A DNA stretch of 64,000 nucleotides from an uncultured Fulvivirga sp. (GCA_947500555.1 CANMSE010000003.1:768263-832262), one strand, 5' to 3'. Counted from the first letter of the stretch, positions 9,057-17,938 are shown. Made by a program: numbers and translations. Notes: generated by a model from the sequence alone, not told the origin.

Positions 9057-9419
9057 ATGATAGAAGAACGTGAAATCTATAGAGCAATTGGAGAACTTGC
9101 CTACGTTATTGCAAAAGTCAGCGATAGATTACAACTGGAGGAAAAAAAGGCATTCTATGACATCATTGAGAAGGAATTAAATTTTGATGCCTGGTCGGCC
9201 GAAAGCCGCTTTGAAATATTGGATGAGAAAGTACATCCTACGATTGAACATGCCTATAATGAGGCAATTCATGAATTTAAAATTCATAAGGATAAACTTA
9301 CCCCTGAATTGAAAGCCATTACATTAAAAGTAATGAAGAGAATAGCTAATGCCTATCATCCCTCAGAAATCAAAGATTTCATTATTGACAGGCTCGAGAA
9401 AGACTTAAAACAACTTTAA
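9057..9419 (+). CDS. Small helical protein in the menaquinone operon, function unknown
   Basis: This 120-aa, highly charged protein is predicted to be almost entirely alpha-helical. It has no signal peptide, membrane segment, Cys motif or recognisable catalytic signature. The pattern of short amphipathic helices with acidic pairs (EEKKAFYDIIEKEL) is loosely like the TerB fold, but I cannot confirm this. It sits 25 bp after menD, and its TAA overlaps the ATG of menE by one base, so it is almost certainly expressed with both enzymes. Whether it acts in the pathway or only rides in the operon is not visible. Confidence 0.7.
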   Translation: MIEEREIYRAIGELAYVIAKVSDRLQLEEKKAFYDIIEKELNFDAWSAESRFEILDEKVHPTIEHAYNEAIHEFKIHKDKLTPELKAITLKVMKRIANAYHPSEIKDFIIDRLEKDLKQL

Positions 9420-10480
9420 TGAGCTGGATCTCATTTGGAGTTCACCCAATTAGTATTGATCAACTCTCAACCTACTTACCTAAAAATGATTTCGAAAGAA
9501 GTACCTTACAATTCATAAATGATTGGAGTAATGGCGGTAATTCATTCAGTATACAAACATCAGGTTCTACCGGAAAACCAAAAATCATCATAGTATCTCG
9601 TCAACAAATGGTGGAGAGCGCTAAGGCTACAATAAAGGCTCTCAAATTGATGCCCGGTCAAACTTCACTTTTATGCATGGCCCCTAAGTTTATTGGGGGC
9701 AAAATGATGATAGTCAGATCATTGTTACGCGACATGAACATTGTAGCCGTAGCCCCTAGCTCTGACCCTTTGAAGGTGCTCACAGAAAGTATTGATTTTA
9801 CAGCAATGGTACCATTACAAGTGAAAACAATATTGGAAGACAGCGAATCAACTAAAAAACTTAGTCAAATCAATAATGTACTAATAGGTGGAGGTTCTGT
9901 AGATAGTACATTACAAAAACAGTTGAAAGCTTTGAATATCCAGGCCTACTCAACTTATGGTATGACTGAAACAGTATCTCATATAGCCTTGAAAAAGCTT
10001 GATTATTCAGGAAGTGAAAACTACTTCACAGCACTTGATGGCGTTAGTATCTCAATTGATAATCGTAATTGTCTAGTAGTTAATGCTCCAATGACAAATA
10101 ATATTGACATAGTCACCAATGACGTAGTTGAAATAATTGACTTTAAAAAGTTCAAGTGGTTGGGGAGGTATGACAATGTTATTAACTCAGGCGGAATAAA
10201 AATTCATCCTGAAAAACTAGAAGGAAAAATTTCTGGTCTATTGGCTAAACATGGATTTAACAAACGACTGTTTGTATTTGGTAAAGATGATAATCTCCTT
10301 GGACAAAAATTGGTTCTGGTATTAGAGGGTAGTCAAATAACTGAATCTTTAGCTCAAGAATTATTAAAAGCCTCACTAGATAAATATGAGGTACCTAAAG
10401 AAATACTTTTTAGTGAAAAATTCATTGAGACTCAAAATGGAAAAATCCAGCGTTCAAAAACCGTTCAGAATCTAATCTAA
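9419..10480 (+). CDS. menE: O-succinylbenzoate-CoA ligase (AMP-binding)
   Basis: This 353-aa acyl-adenylate-forming enzyme activates o-succinylbenzoate with ATP and CoA. Visible motifs are the P-loop-like TSGSTGKPK (about residue 45), YSTYGMTETVSH (adenylate binding), KWLGRYDNVINSGGIKIHPE (hinge) and the C-terminal NGKIQRSK lysine. It is short for the superfamily, as MenE of Bacteroidota often is. Operon position after menD supports the assignment. Its stop codon abuts the stop of the convergent repressor gene with no base between. Confidence 0.9.
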   Translation: MSWISFGVHPISIDQLSTYLPKNDFERSTLQFINDWSNGGNSFSIQTSGSTGKPKIIIVSRQQMVESAKATIKALKLMPGQTSLLCMAPKFIGGKMMIVRSLLRDMNIVAVAPSSDPLKVLTESIDFTAMVPLQVKTILEDSESTKKLSQINNVLIGGGSVDSTLQKQLKALNIQAYSTYGMTETVSHIALKKLDYSGSENYFTALDGVSISIDNRNCLVVNAPMTNNIDIVTNDVVEIIDFKKFKWLGRYDNVINSGGIKIHPEKLEGKISGLLAKHGFNKRLFVFGKDDNLLGQKLVLVLEGSQITESLAQELLKASLDKYEVPKEILFSEKFIETQNGKIQRSKTVQNLI

Positions 10481-11272
10481 TTACTTTGCCTTTTCTTTTA
10501 GATTAACAATCTCTTTTTGCAAATCCAACACTATTGAAGCAAGCTGCTCAGTAGATACTTCATTCTTGCTATTCTGATCTGGAAATTGAATACTAATATA
10601 CGCTTTGCTAGACCATACCTCCATGACATCATCTATATCTAATTGGTAAGGTGCATAAGTCGTATTATCACTTACTAAAAATAACTTACCTGTATCATTA
10701 ATATAATTGAATACACGCTTGTAAACAATACCTTCAGACTTAGTTACCAATATATAAGTCTTCCCATTTTTAATATCTCTAACATCGTCAACATACTCCC
10801 CTATGATTACCGTACCCGGCAAAATAGGTAACATTGAATCTCCTGAAATTTCAAAAGCTCTATAAGTGGCATTATCGGGTAAAATTGGAAGCTTGAACTT
10901 TGGTAACTCCTCAATAAACTCACGATCAGCATAGCCATTTAAGTAACCCGCTGCCGCCTTTTGAGGAACTAACTCAATATTCTCTTTTTGGTCAGCATCT
11001 ACAGTGATCGCCAGCACTTCTTTTCCCCTCTTAAATTCACTAATATTCAATTCAGATTCACTCAGTTTGGCTACTTCTTTATTGATCATAATATCAACTG
11101 ACGTTCCGAAAACCTCTGCCATATTAATCAAGTTACTAATCCGCGGATCTGCCCTACCTTCTTCATAGGCACCTACCAGTGATCGTTTGATACCAATTCG
11201 TTCAGCAAATTGCTCCTGGGTCAAGCCAAGCCTCTTACGCAAGTATTTAATATTTTCACTTACTAAAGTCAT
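10481..11272 (-). CDS. XRE/S24 LexA-like repressor
   Basis: This 263-aa regulator joins an N-terminal XRE helix-turn-helix (LGLTQEQFAERIGIKRSLVGAY, about residues 15-38) to a C-terminal S24 peptidase-like domain. The domain contains GDSMLP with the candidate nucleophile Ser146, and IVYKRV with Lys185. An Ala-Gly pair at about 108-109 (AAAGYL) sits where LexA-type repressors cleave themselves, so stress-induced autocleavage is plausible. I chose the ATG at 11272 rather than the TTG at 11278. The upstream 86-aa gene ends 2 bp before it. No phage genes are near, so a cellular regulator is more likely than a prophage repressor. Confidence 0.88.
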   Translation of the reverse strand: MTLVSENIKYLRKRLGLTQEQFAERIGIKRSLVGAYEEGRADPRISNLINMAEVFGTSVDIMINKEVAKLSESELNISEFKRGKEVLAITVDADQKENIELVPQKAAAGYLNGYADREFIEELPKFKLPILPDNATYRAFEISGDSMLPILPGTVIIGEYVDDVRDIKNGKTYILVTKSEGIVYKRVFNYINDTGKLFLVSDNTTYAPYQLDIDDVMEVWSSKAYISIQFPDQNSKNEVSTEQLASIVLDLQKEIVNLKEKAK

Positions 11273-11274
11273 AA

Positions 11275-11535
11275 TCAATGTTTAAAAATGATGATTTCAT
11301 TTTCCTGTTGCCTGCAATGCAAGTTATATAAATGAGAGTGAGATAACCTATCACCAGACATAGTAACTTTAACTTGTTGTTCAATTTTATTCACAACCTC
11401 TTTTAAAGTAGCTCCTGCCTCAGATAAAAGATATCCATACATTAGTTTGTTATCTATTTGAGAAACTTCAAACTTAATTTGGCACTTGCCTGATTGAAGT
11501 CGCTTGCTCAAAATACTCAATTTATAATCACTCAT
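11275..11535 (-). CDS. Small protein upstream of the S24 repressor, function unknown
   Basis: This 86-aa protein starts at the ATG at 11535; an in-frame TTG lies 18 bp upstream. It has no signal peptide or membrane segment, and two His and two Cys residues cluster near the end (HSHLYNLHCRQ). It is the first gene of a two-gene unit with the S24 repressor, with a 2-bp gap, so a regulatory partner role is possible. I do not recognise a family. Confidence 0.55.
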   Translation of the reverse strand: MSDYKLSILSKRLQSGKCQIKFEVSQIDNKLMYGYLLSEAGATLKEVVNKIEQQVKVTMSGDRLSHSHLYNLHCRQQENEIIIFKH

Positions 11536-11578
11536 AACTAATTTTATTAGCAATATGATGAATTATGTTTTAATTGAC

Positions 11579-11645
11579 AATTATTTAAACTAATAATTTT
11601 AGTAAAAGTTTACTCTTTGTAATTAAAATCGTTGTCATATCTTCG
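11579..11645. promoter_or_regulatory. Divergent control region with inverted repeats
   Basis: The gap between the repressor unit and pcm holds AGTAAAAGTTTACT (11601-11614, six-base arms with a two-base centre) and an AT-rich repeat AATTATT/AATAATT (11579-11598). A TTTG at 11616-11619 and TATCTTCG at 11638-11645 are spaced 18 bp apart. They resemble a Bacteroidota promoter with one mismatch (TTCG for TTTG), which would start transcription just before the pcm ATG. The repeats could be operator sites for the S24 repressor. This is inference from position and symmetry only. Confidence 0.35.
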
Positions 11646-11654
11646 TAAACTAAC

Positions 11655-12305
11655 ATGGAGGATAATTATAAACATCGAGGAATGCGTAAGTCCTTGGTCA
11701 AAATACTCATTGAAAAAGGCATCAATAATCAAGGGGTGATCAACGCAATAGGTAAAATTCCAAGACATTATTTTTTTGATAATGCATTGGAACAGCATGC
11801 TTATCAGGATAAGGCATTTCCAATTGGTGAGGGACAAACCATTTCACAGCCGTATACTGTCGCCTTTCAAACGGAAAAACTTGAAATATCCAAAGGCGAT
11901 AAAATTCTGGAAGTTGGAACTGGTTCCGGCTACCAAGCATGTGTACTGGTTGAGATGGGTGCAAATGTCTACACCATTGAATATAATAAAAGTCTTTATA
12001 CAAGAACAAAATCGTTTCTGCCAAAAATGGGATATGCTCCCAGATTTTTTTATGGTGATGGCTCCCAAGGTCTAATTGCTCATGCACCATTTGATAAAAT
12101 AATTGTTACAGCTGGCGCTCCCTCTGTTCCATCTTCGTTGATCAATCAGCTAAAGATCGGTGGTATATTGATTATCCCAGTTGGTAATAATAAGAAACAG
12201 AAGATGCTCAAAATCACTAAACAGGGTGATAAAAAAATTAAAAAAGAAACTTTCGATTATTTCAGCTTTGTACCTTTGCTTGGCAAACAAGGGTGGGATA
12301 AATAA
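11655..12305 (+). CDS. pcm: Protein-L-isoaspartate O-methyltransferase
   Basis: This is a cytoplasmic repair enzyme that methylates L-isoaspartyl residues in damaged proteins, using S-adenosylmethionine. The 216-aa length is usual. The family-specific HYFFDNALEQHAYQDKAFPIG and GEGQTISQPYTVA blocks precede the SAM-binding motif ILEVGTGSGYQACVL (about residues 85-99). A conserved IIVTAGAP stretch lies near 153. The gene is divergent from the repressor unit and followed after 21 bp by a thioesterase. Confidence 0.95.
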   Translation: MEDNYKHRGMRKSLVKILIEKGINNQGVINAIGKIPRHYFFDNALEQHAYQDKAFPIGEGQTISQPYTVAFQTEKLEISKGDKILEVGTGSGYQACVLVEMGANVYTIEYNKSLYTRTKSFLPKMGYAPRFFYGDGSQGLIAHAPFDKIIVTAGAPSVPSSLINQLKIGGILIIPVGNNKKQKMLKITKQGDKKIKKETFDYFSFVPLLGKQGWDK

Positions 12306-12326
12306 TTCCGTCAGATAAAAAACGAA

Positions 12327-12848
12327 ATGGCAAAAAAACCTAAAAAAGTAAGTGAGTCATATGTAACAATGACCGAGCTTGTTCTTCCAAACGATACTAA
12401 TACCTTGAATAACCTGATGGGTGGAAGACTGATGCATTGGATGGATATAGTATCAGCCATAGCCGCTCAGAAACATTCTAATAGAATAGTAGTTACAGCC
12501 TCTGTTGATAATGTGTCATTTGGTGAGCCCATTCAACTCGGGAATGTAGTAACACTAAAAGCCCAAGTTACTAGAGCTTTCAATTCATCTATGGAAGTTC
12601 GTATCGAAGTTGAGGCAGAAGATATTCCTAGTGGAAAAAAGTTCGAAAGTAATAGTGCATATTTTACCTTTGTTGCTGTTGATCAGTCTGGAAGACCCAT
12701 TGACGTACCTGAAGCAATTCCTGAGACAAAGCAAGATCAGGAATACTACGATGGTGCATTAAGAAGAAGACAATTAAGGCTAGTTTTAGCGGGTAGAATG
12801 GATCCTGCTGATGCTAATGAGTTGAAGTCAATTTTCAATTTGACTTAG
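12327..12848 (+). CDS. Acyl-CoA thioesterase (hotdog, YciA/BACH type)
   Basis: This 173-aa protein has one hotdog domain with the acyl-CoA thioesterase signature NTLNNLMGGRLMHWMD followed by SVDNVSFGEPI, placing it in the YciA/BACH group that hydrolyses acyl-CoAs of varied chain length. A C-terminal extension of about 45 residues (PEAIPETKQDQEYYDGALRR) follows the domain. It is cytoplasmic and, like relatives, probably hexameric. It is followed 4 bp later by an unassigned gene, suggesting a pcm-thioesterase-unknown unit. Confidence 0.88.
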   Translation: MAKKPKKVSESYVTMTELVLPNDTNTLNNLMGGRLMHWMDIVSAIAAQKHSNRIVVTASVDNVSFGEPIQLGNVVTLKAQVTRAFNSSMEVRIEVEAEDIPSGKKFESNSAYFTFVAVDQSGRPIDVPEAIPETKQDQEYYDGALRRRQLRLVLAGRMDPADANELKSIFNLT

Positions 12849-12852
12849 AGCC

Positions 12853-13380
12853 ATGCCAGATAAAGAATTTTTAAGAGGGTTTATTGATAGTGACATTTAT
12901 CTGATAAATGATGATGAAGTTCCGGAACAGAAACAAGAAGAAAAGGAAATCATTATCCCTGAGCGAGAAAATAGTTTTGTAGAAGAACCAGAATCAAACT
13001 ATGAGCCAACAAAGTTGGTTTTTAGTGGGGGTAATGATAAAGGTATTGCTGTTGTAATAAATGATCCAGAAACGGAATCAATAAATTTAGAAGATGAGAC
13101 ATTATTGTTGAAAATTCTTTCAGCAGTTAATTTATCAATTAAAGATGTTGCAATAATTAATATAGCCAAGCAAAATAATACTGACCTTAATAAGATTTTG
13201 AGTTTACCCTGTACAAAAGGTATTATTTTCGATAGTTCGACCACACTGTTAAATTCTGATAAATATAGTCTTATGACTGAAGAAGGAGTATTCTTTAAAG
13301 CTAGTTCTCTTAGAGAAATTGCTAAAGATGTTAATGAGAAAAAACTTCTTTGGGAGACACTCAAAAAAGTATTTATATAA
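12853..13380 (+). CDS. Unassigned protein with a C-terminus like DNA polymerase III psi (HolD)
   Basis: The 175-aa protein has a short N-terminal motif (MPDKEFLRGFIDSDIYLI), an acidic low-complexity linker (about residues 22-55) and a folded C-terminal domain. The C-terminal stretch DETLLLKILSAVNLSIKDV...LNKILSLP and the end KKLLWETLKKVF resemble the arrangement in E. coli HolD, where a similar leucine-rich helix and a terminal LW-containing helix occur. I recalled HolD from memory and could not align it. The N-terminal peptide plus disordered linker would also fit a clamp-loader tether. It is otherwise a hypothetical protein. Confidence 0.45.
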   Translation: MPDKEFLRGFIDSDIYLINDDEVPEQKQEEKEIIIPERENSFVEEPESNYEPTKLVFSGGNDKGIAVVINDPETESINLEDETLLLKILSAVNLSIKDVAIINIAKQNNTDLNKILSLPCTKGIIFDSSTTLLNSDKYSLMTEEGVFFKASSLREIAKDVNEKKLLWETLKKVFI

Positions 13381-13426
13381 TACTCCCGATTTACACTAAT
13401 AAATTTTAAAATAAGCGTGGTTATTT

Positions 13427-13469
13427 TATCTTTGCGCTGCTTTTAGCAAAAGGGCTTTGTGCCCTTTTT
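13427..13469 (+). promoter_or_regulatory. Promoter-like element followed by a terminator/attenuator before hppA
   Basis: TATCTTTG at 13427-13434 fits the Bacteroidota -7 consensus, although the -33 position reads TTT rather than TTG. Directly downstream, AAAAGGGC (13448-13455) pairs with GCCCTTTT (13461-13468) around a TTTGT loop and runs into T residues. If the -7 element is used, the hairpin lies in the hppA leader and could act as an attenuator; otherwise it simply ends the upstream unit. Confidence 0.5.
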
Positions 13470-13508
13470 CATTTTCATACAATTGACTTTAAAATAAATA
13501 TTTGATCA

Positions 13509-15758
13509 ATGGATAATTTGATTTTCATACCAATCGGTTTAGCACTTGTAGGCCTGGCCTTTATGTTAGTAAAAATGGCTTGGGTTAAAAAACAAAGTGC
13601 CGGTAATGAAAAAATGCAGGAAATTTCGAAAAACATAAAGGAGGGTGCTCTGGCTTTTTTGAGCGCTGAGTATCGGTTGCTAGCCGTATTCGTGGTCATT
13701 GCATCAGTAGCCCTTTTTGGAATATCTTCTATCGTTGAAACTACTAGTTGGATGATAGTTCCCGCTTTTATAGTCGGGGCAATTTTTTCAGCGGTAGCCG
13801 GAAACATAGGAATGAGAATAGCTACTGAAGCTAATTCAAGAACAACTGAAGCCGCTAGAACCAGCTTACCGCAGGCTCTTAAAGTATCTTTTGGTGGTGG
13901 TACGGTTATGGGATTAGGTGTTGCAGGTCTTGCTGTCTTAGGTCTCAGTTTATTCTTCTTAATATTCGTCAGCACATTTATGGGAGCTGAAGGAACATTT
14001 TATACTAATATGACCATCGTATTGGAAGCTCTGGCAGGATTTTCTTTGGGCGCTGAGTCAATTGCACTTTTTGCACGTGTTGGAGGAGGTATTTATACTA
14101 AAGCTGCTGATGTTGGTGCTGATCTTGTGGGTAAGGTTGAAGCAGGTATTCCTGAAGACGATCCAAGAAACCCGGCTACTATCGCTGATAACGTAGGAGA
14201 TAACGTGGGAGATGTTGCTGGCATGGGTGCTGACTTGTTTGGATCTTATGTAGCCACAGTACTCGCCTCTATGGTATTGGGTAATTACATCATTAAAGAT
14301 ATGGCTGATGCTGGTGTTGTATTAGAAGCCTTTAACGGAATGGGGCCTATCCTACTTCCAATTATGATTGCCGGTGTAGGAATAATAGCTTCAATTTTGG
14401 GCACATTTTTAATTAATATAAAAGATAATCAAGCTAAAGAAGCTCAAGTGCAAAAAGCGCTTAATATAGGGAATATATCATCAATCTTAATCTCAGCAAT
14501 AGCAGGATGGTTCTTAGTTGATTGGTTACTGCCTGAAACCATTATGGGCATGAAATTCTTTGGTGAAGCTCCGAAAAACATTCCTAGCAGACACGTATTT
14601 TATGCTACTCTTGTAGGGCTAAGTGTTGGATATTTGATTTCATATTTCACAGAGTACTACACAGCCCTTGGCAAAAAACCTGTTTTAGATATCGTAAAAA
14701 ACTCATCAACAGGTGCCGCTACTAATATTATTGCCGGTTTGGCTACTGGTATGATTTCGACATTTTCTTCAGTTATCTTATTTGCCGTAGCTATTTGGGG
14801 GTCATATGAATTAGCAGGTTTTTATGGTGTTGCTATTGCTGCGTCTGCTATGATGGCAACAACTGCAATGCAATTGGCCATTGATGCCTTTGGACCTATT
14901 GCCGATAATGCCGGAGGTGTTGCTGAAATGAGCGAGCTTCCTGAAGAAGTAAGAGAAAGAACCGATATTTTAGATTCTGTTGGAAACACTACTGCTGCAG
15001 TTGGTAAAGGTTTCGCTATAGCTTCAGCTGCCTTAACAGCACTTGCATTATTTGCTGCTTACGTAACCTTCACCGGTATAGATGGTATTAATATTTTTAA
15101 AGCTGATGTATTAGCCGCCCTTTTTATTGGGGGTATGATCCCAGTGGTATTTTCTGCGCTTGCAATGAAATCTGTTGGTAAAGCAGCCATGGAAATGGTA
15201 ATGGAAGTAAGACGTCAATTCAAAGAAATACCTGGTATCTTAGAAGGTACAGGAAAACCTGACTATGCTCGTTGTGTTGAAATTTCGACTAAAGCAGCAT
15301 TGAAAGAAATGATGTTGCCTGGAGCACTGACAATAATAACCCCAATAATTATAGGTTTTGCCATGGGCCCAGAAGCGCTTGGTGCTTATATGGCGGGGGT
15401 TGCTGTTTCTGGTGTTATGTGGGCTATTTTTCAAAACAATGCCGGAGGCGCCTGGGATAACGCTAAAAAGTCTTTTGAAGCTGGTGTTCTCATCAACGGT
15501 GAAATGACTTACAAAGGGTCTGACGCTCATAAAGCGGCTGTCACAGGAGACACTGTAGGTGATCCATTCAAAGATACATCTGGCCCTTCTATGAACATTC
15601 TGATTAAACTCACGTGCTTGGTTGGGTTGGTAATCGCTCCTATTTTAGGAGAAATATATGGTGGAGCATCACATGGTGCTCATAAGGATCAAGTAGAACA
15701 GGCTGAAGTAATAAATCTGAATAAAGATTTAGAAGTTTTTACTGAGAAGGCCAATTAA
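13509..15758 (+). CDS. hppA: Membrane-bound ion-pumping pyrophosphatase
   Basis: This 749-aa integral inner-membrane enzyme couples pyrophosphate hydrolysis to H+ or Na+ export. About 15-16 transmembrane helices are visible. The catalytic loop [11 protein letters not shown]...[30 protein letters not shown] holds the metal-PPi aspartates, and a second set appears in [15 protein letters not shown]. The segment [10 protein letters not shown] has Ala where K+-independent enzymes carry Lys, which indicates the K+-dependent subfamily. The pumped ion cannot be decided by eye. The gene stands alone, with a terminator on each side. Confidence 0.96.
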   Translation: MDNLIFIPIGLALVGLAFMLVKMAWVKKQSAGNEKMQEISKNIKEGALAFLSAEYRLLAVFVVIASVALFGISSIVETTSWMIVPAFIVGAIFSAVAGNIGMRIATEANSRTTEAARTSLPQALKVSFGGGTVMGLGVAGLAVLGLSLFFLIFVSTFMGAEGTFYTNMTIVLEALAGFSLGAESIALFARVGGGIYTKAADVGADLVGKVEAGIPEDDPRNPATIADNVGDNVGDVAGMGADLFGSYVATVLASMVLGNYIIKDMADAGVVLEAFNGMGPILLPIMIAGVGIIASILGTFLINIKDNQAKEAQVQKALNIGNISSILISAIAGWFLVDWLLPETIMGMKFFGEAPKNIPSRHVFYATLVGLSVGYLISYFTEYYTALGKKPVLDIVKNSSTGAATNIIAGLATGMISTFSSVILFAVAIWGSYELAGFYGVAIAASAMMATTAMQLAIDAFGPIADNAGGVAEMSELPEEVRERTDILDSVGNTTAAVGKGFAIASAALTALALFAAYVTFTGIDGINIFKADVLAALFIGGMIPVVFSALAMKSVGKAAMEMVMEVRRQFKEIPGILEGTGKPDYARCVEISTKAALKEMMLPGALTIITPIIIGFAMGPEALGAYMAGVAVSGVMWAIFQNNAGGAWDNAKKSFEAGVLINGEMTYKGSDAHKAAVTGDTVGDPFKDTSGPSMNILIKLTCLVGLVIAPILGEIYGGASHGAHKDQVEQAEVINLNKDLEVFTEKAN

Positions 15759-15777
15759 CTCATCTCTAAAAACACTG

Positions 15778-15816
15778 AAAGCCCTGATTCTACGCTTATA
15801 GAATCAGGGCTTTTTT
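15778..15816 (+). terminator. Strong rho-independent terminator after hppA
   Basis: AAAGCCCTGATTC (15778-15790) pairs perfectly with GAATCAGGGCTTT (15801-15813) around a 10-nt loop, followed by T residues. Confidence 0.92.
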
Positions 15817-15861
15817 AGTTTATTCTTAATTGAATATATTTAACTCTTTTAGAAAAGGTTT

Positions 15862-16299
15862 ATGGAAAAATTGAAAATACTATTTACTGTAGTTTCCTTA
15901 TTTATTTCCCTTGCTGGCTTAGCTCAAGAGGAAGTATTAGGTAAATGGAAAACAATTGATGATGAAACAGGTAAGGAAAAATCTGTGGTAGAGATCTTTA
16001 AAATAGATGATGAATATCGTGGTAAAATAGTCAAATTACTGGATAAAGATATTAAAAACCCAGATCCTGTTTGCGATAAATGCCCTGAAGATGATCCAAG
16101 GTTCAATAAGAAGGTTATAGGTATGGAAATACTTAGAGGTTTGAAAAAAGATGGTTCTGAATATACCGGAGGCTCAGTATTAAAACCCGATGAGGGTAAA
16201 ATTTATAAGTGTAAAATCTGGCTGGAAGATGACAAGCTTCATATAAGAGGATATTGGGGATTTTTCTACCGGACTCAGACATGGCTACCATACAACTAG
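15862..16299 (+). CDS. DUF2147 secreted protein
   Basis: This 145-aa protein has a signal peptide (MEKLKILFTVVSLFISLAGLAQ) and a lipocalin-like DUF2147 domain: VLGKWKTIDDETGKEKSVVEI at the start, then GKIVKLLDK, a CDKC pair, GMEILRGLKK and the closing GYWGFFYRTQTWLP. It is probably periplasmic. The function of the family is not established. It is a single gene between the hppA terminator and the sigma-factor unit. Confidence 0.9.
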   Translation: MEKLKILFTVVSLFISLAGLAQEEVLGKWKTIDDETGKEKSVVEIFKIDDEYRGKIVKLLDKDIKNPDPVCDKCPEDDPRFNKKVIGMEILRGLKKDGSEYTGGSVLKPDEGKIYKCKIWLEDDKLHIRGYWGFFYRTQTWLPYN

Positions 16300-16413
16300 A
16301 CACGTTTTTACGACCATTTAAATATCAAAACTGCATTACAACTGACATTTCATATATACGCCTAGACAAATTGGTTACCAATAAGAATTCAGTTGTATAA
16401 AACGAAGAGCTCG

Positions 16414-16953
16414 ATGAACGAAAAAGAGATTTTTGAGAGAGTCTGCAAGGGAGATGAAAAAGCTCTTGAGTTACTGTATCAGAAATATTACCGAATGATG
16501 ACCAAAATGGTTATCAAAAATAGCGGTACAGAGCAGGAAGCCAAAGATATTTACCAAGAAGCATTGGTAGTATTCTGGCAGAAGGCAGTGAGTGGTAAAT
16601 TAGTGTTGACATCAAAAATCAGTACATACATTTACAGTATTTGTCAAAATTTATGGAGAAAAGAGCTCGATAGAAAAAAAAGGCACTCTTCTGAACAGCG
16701 TGATTCAGCGGAATACCCTACTCACGATAAAGAGGAGCGTGCGAAATTAATTAATGAGTGTATTAACCAAATGGGTGATACATGTAGAAAAGTGCTAATG
16801 TATTATTATTTCGATGGACTGTCTATGCAGGACATTGCTGATAAGTTAGGCTTTGCTAATACAAATACTGCAAAGACCAAAAAATACAAATGCAAACAAA
16901 AGTTGGATGAATTAGTTAAAGCTCAGTATAGTGAGCAAGACTTTCTTGATTAA
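16414..16953 (+). CDS. ECF-type sigma-70 family RNA polymerase sigma factor
   Basis: This 179-aa sigma factor has region 2 at about residues 12-85 (LLYQKYYRMMTKMVIKNS, EAKDIYQEALVVFWQKA) and region 4 at about 115-165 (YYYFDGLSMQDIADKLGF). Region 3 is absent, as in the ECF class. I chose the ATG at 16414 over an upstream TTG at 16393. The next gene starts 5 bp later and looks like its membrane partner. Its promoter does not resemble the paired elements found near the second ECF system of this window. Confidence 0.9.
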   Translation: MNEKEIFERVCKGDEKALELLYQKYYRMMTKMVIKNSGTEQEAKDIYQEALVVFWQKAVSGKLVLTSKISTYIYSICQNLWRKELDRKKRHSSEQRDSAEYPTHDKEERAKLINECINQMGDTCRKVLMYYYFDGLSMQDIADKLGFANTNTAKTKKYKCKQKLDELVKAQYSEQDFLD

Positions 16954-16958
16954 AGCCT

Positions 16959-17825
16959 ATGAGCAATAAAGAATTGTTGGATGCCTATTTTAATGGCGAA
17001 ATGAACGAAGCTGAATCACTTGATTTTCTGAATCAAGTTGAGGATAATAACGTCTTAAAGCAAGAATTCAATTTCCAAAAGGAAATAGTTGAAGTAATTC
17101 AAAGTGTTCGGAAAGCGGAATTGAAGGCACGTCTAAATAACGTAGTTGTAGGTGGCAGTGCAGCTGAAGGGTTCAGCGTTGGTAAGTTCGCAACTTTGGG
17201 AGGCATTATTGTTATTGCAGGTCTTTCTTACCTATACTTTTCTAATGACACAGATATGAGCGTTGAAACTGTTGAACCGAAAGCAATTTCAGAATCGTAT
17301 GAAGAATACATTCCAACAGAAGACATTGAAGATGAAACAGAAAAAGTAGAGGAACTTGCAGTTGACCCAGCTATGGAAGAAGCTATATTTGAAAAGGAAA
17401 TAAGCGAAATCAATGATGACCAAGATGAAGTCAGTCAACCTATTGTTACAGCTCCTAATATTCACAAACCAGAAGCAGTTGAACCTTTAGAGATTACGAA
17501 TGAAGATGAAAATGAAGTAATCCCCGGTAGTGGTATTTCTTCAAATTCTATTCCTACATCTTCTTCTATAGATATCGAAATAGATGATTCACGAAAAAAA
17601 TATTCCTTCCACTATCAAATGAAAGGTGGTAGACTTTATTTGTTTGGAACTTTTGATAAAGGCCTGTATGAGATACTTGAATTCAATAGTGTAGAAGGCA
17701 AAATTCTGTTTCTATATTATAAAGAAAAATATTATGGTATTAATAAGAATCAAAATGATATTACAGCTTTACAAGAAGTAACTGAGAGTTCCTTATTGGC
17801 TAAGCTAAAAGAAGCAAGAAAATAA
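16959..17825 (+). CDS. Single-pass membrane protein, probable anti-sigma partner
   Basis: The 288-aa protein starts with about 60 cytoplasmic residues (ELLDAYFNGEMNEAESLDFLNQVE) that look like the N-terminal helices of Bacteroidota anti-sigma factors. One transmembrane segment follows near residues 76-93 (FATLGGIIVIAGLSYLYF), then a long acidic periplasmic linker, then a small folded C-terminal domain rich in aromatic residues (KKYSFHYQMKGGRLYLFGTFD). There is no CxxC zinc motif. The anti-sigma role is inferred from topology and from its place 5 bp behind the sigma gene. Confidence 0.7.
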   Translation: MSNKELLDAYFNGEMNEAESLDFLNQVEDNNVLKQEFNFQKEIVEVIQSVRKAELKARLNNVVVGGSAAEGFSVGKFATLGGIIVIAGLSYLYFSNDTDMSVETVEPKAISESYEEYIPTEDIEDETEKVEELAVDPAMEEAIFEKEISEINDDQDEVSQPIVTAPNIHKPEAVEPLEITNEDENEVIPGSGISSNSIPTSSSIDIEIDDSRKKYSFHYQMKGGRLYLFGTFDKGLYEILEFNSVEGKILFLYYKEKYYGINKNQNDITALQEVTESSLLAKLKEARK

Positions 17826-17849
17826 TAAATCCCTATACATTTAGTGTTT

Positions 17850-17890
17850 GACCCTTGAGCGTACCGCCTTTTGCTCAGGGGTCTTTTTTT
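17850..17890 (+). terminator. Rho-independent terminator of the sigma/anti-sigma unit
   Basis: GACCCTTGAGC (17850-17860) pairs with GCTCAGGGGTC (17873-17883) with one T-G pair, and is followed by seven T residues. It shows that upstream in-frame starts proposed for ftsX are not real. Confidence 0.9.
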
Positions 17891-17938
17891 ATTCAGCTTC
17901 TGGTTAGTACAGAAAATAAATTACTAATTTTGATAGCG

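Noticed and set aside
10481..11535. Prophage signal from the S24 repressor
   Set aside because: No integrase, structural genes, att repeats or composition change are seen; flanking genes are housekeeping.
13475..13975. 166-aa minus-strand frame over the start of hppA
   Set aside because: It lies opposite a strongly conserved gene, has Thr/Ala/Pro-rich composition typical of an antisense shadow, and has no recognisable domain.
17855..17938. Longer N-terminus for FtsX
   Set aside because: These codons pass through a rho-independent terminator; the ATG at 17939 gives the normal FtsX start.
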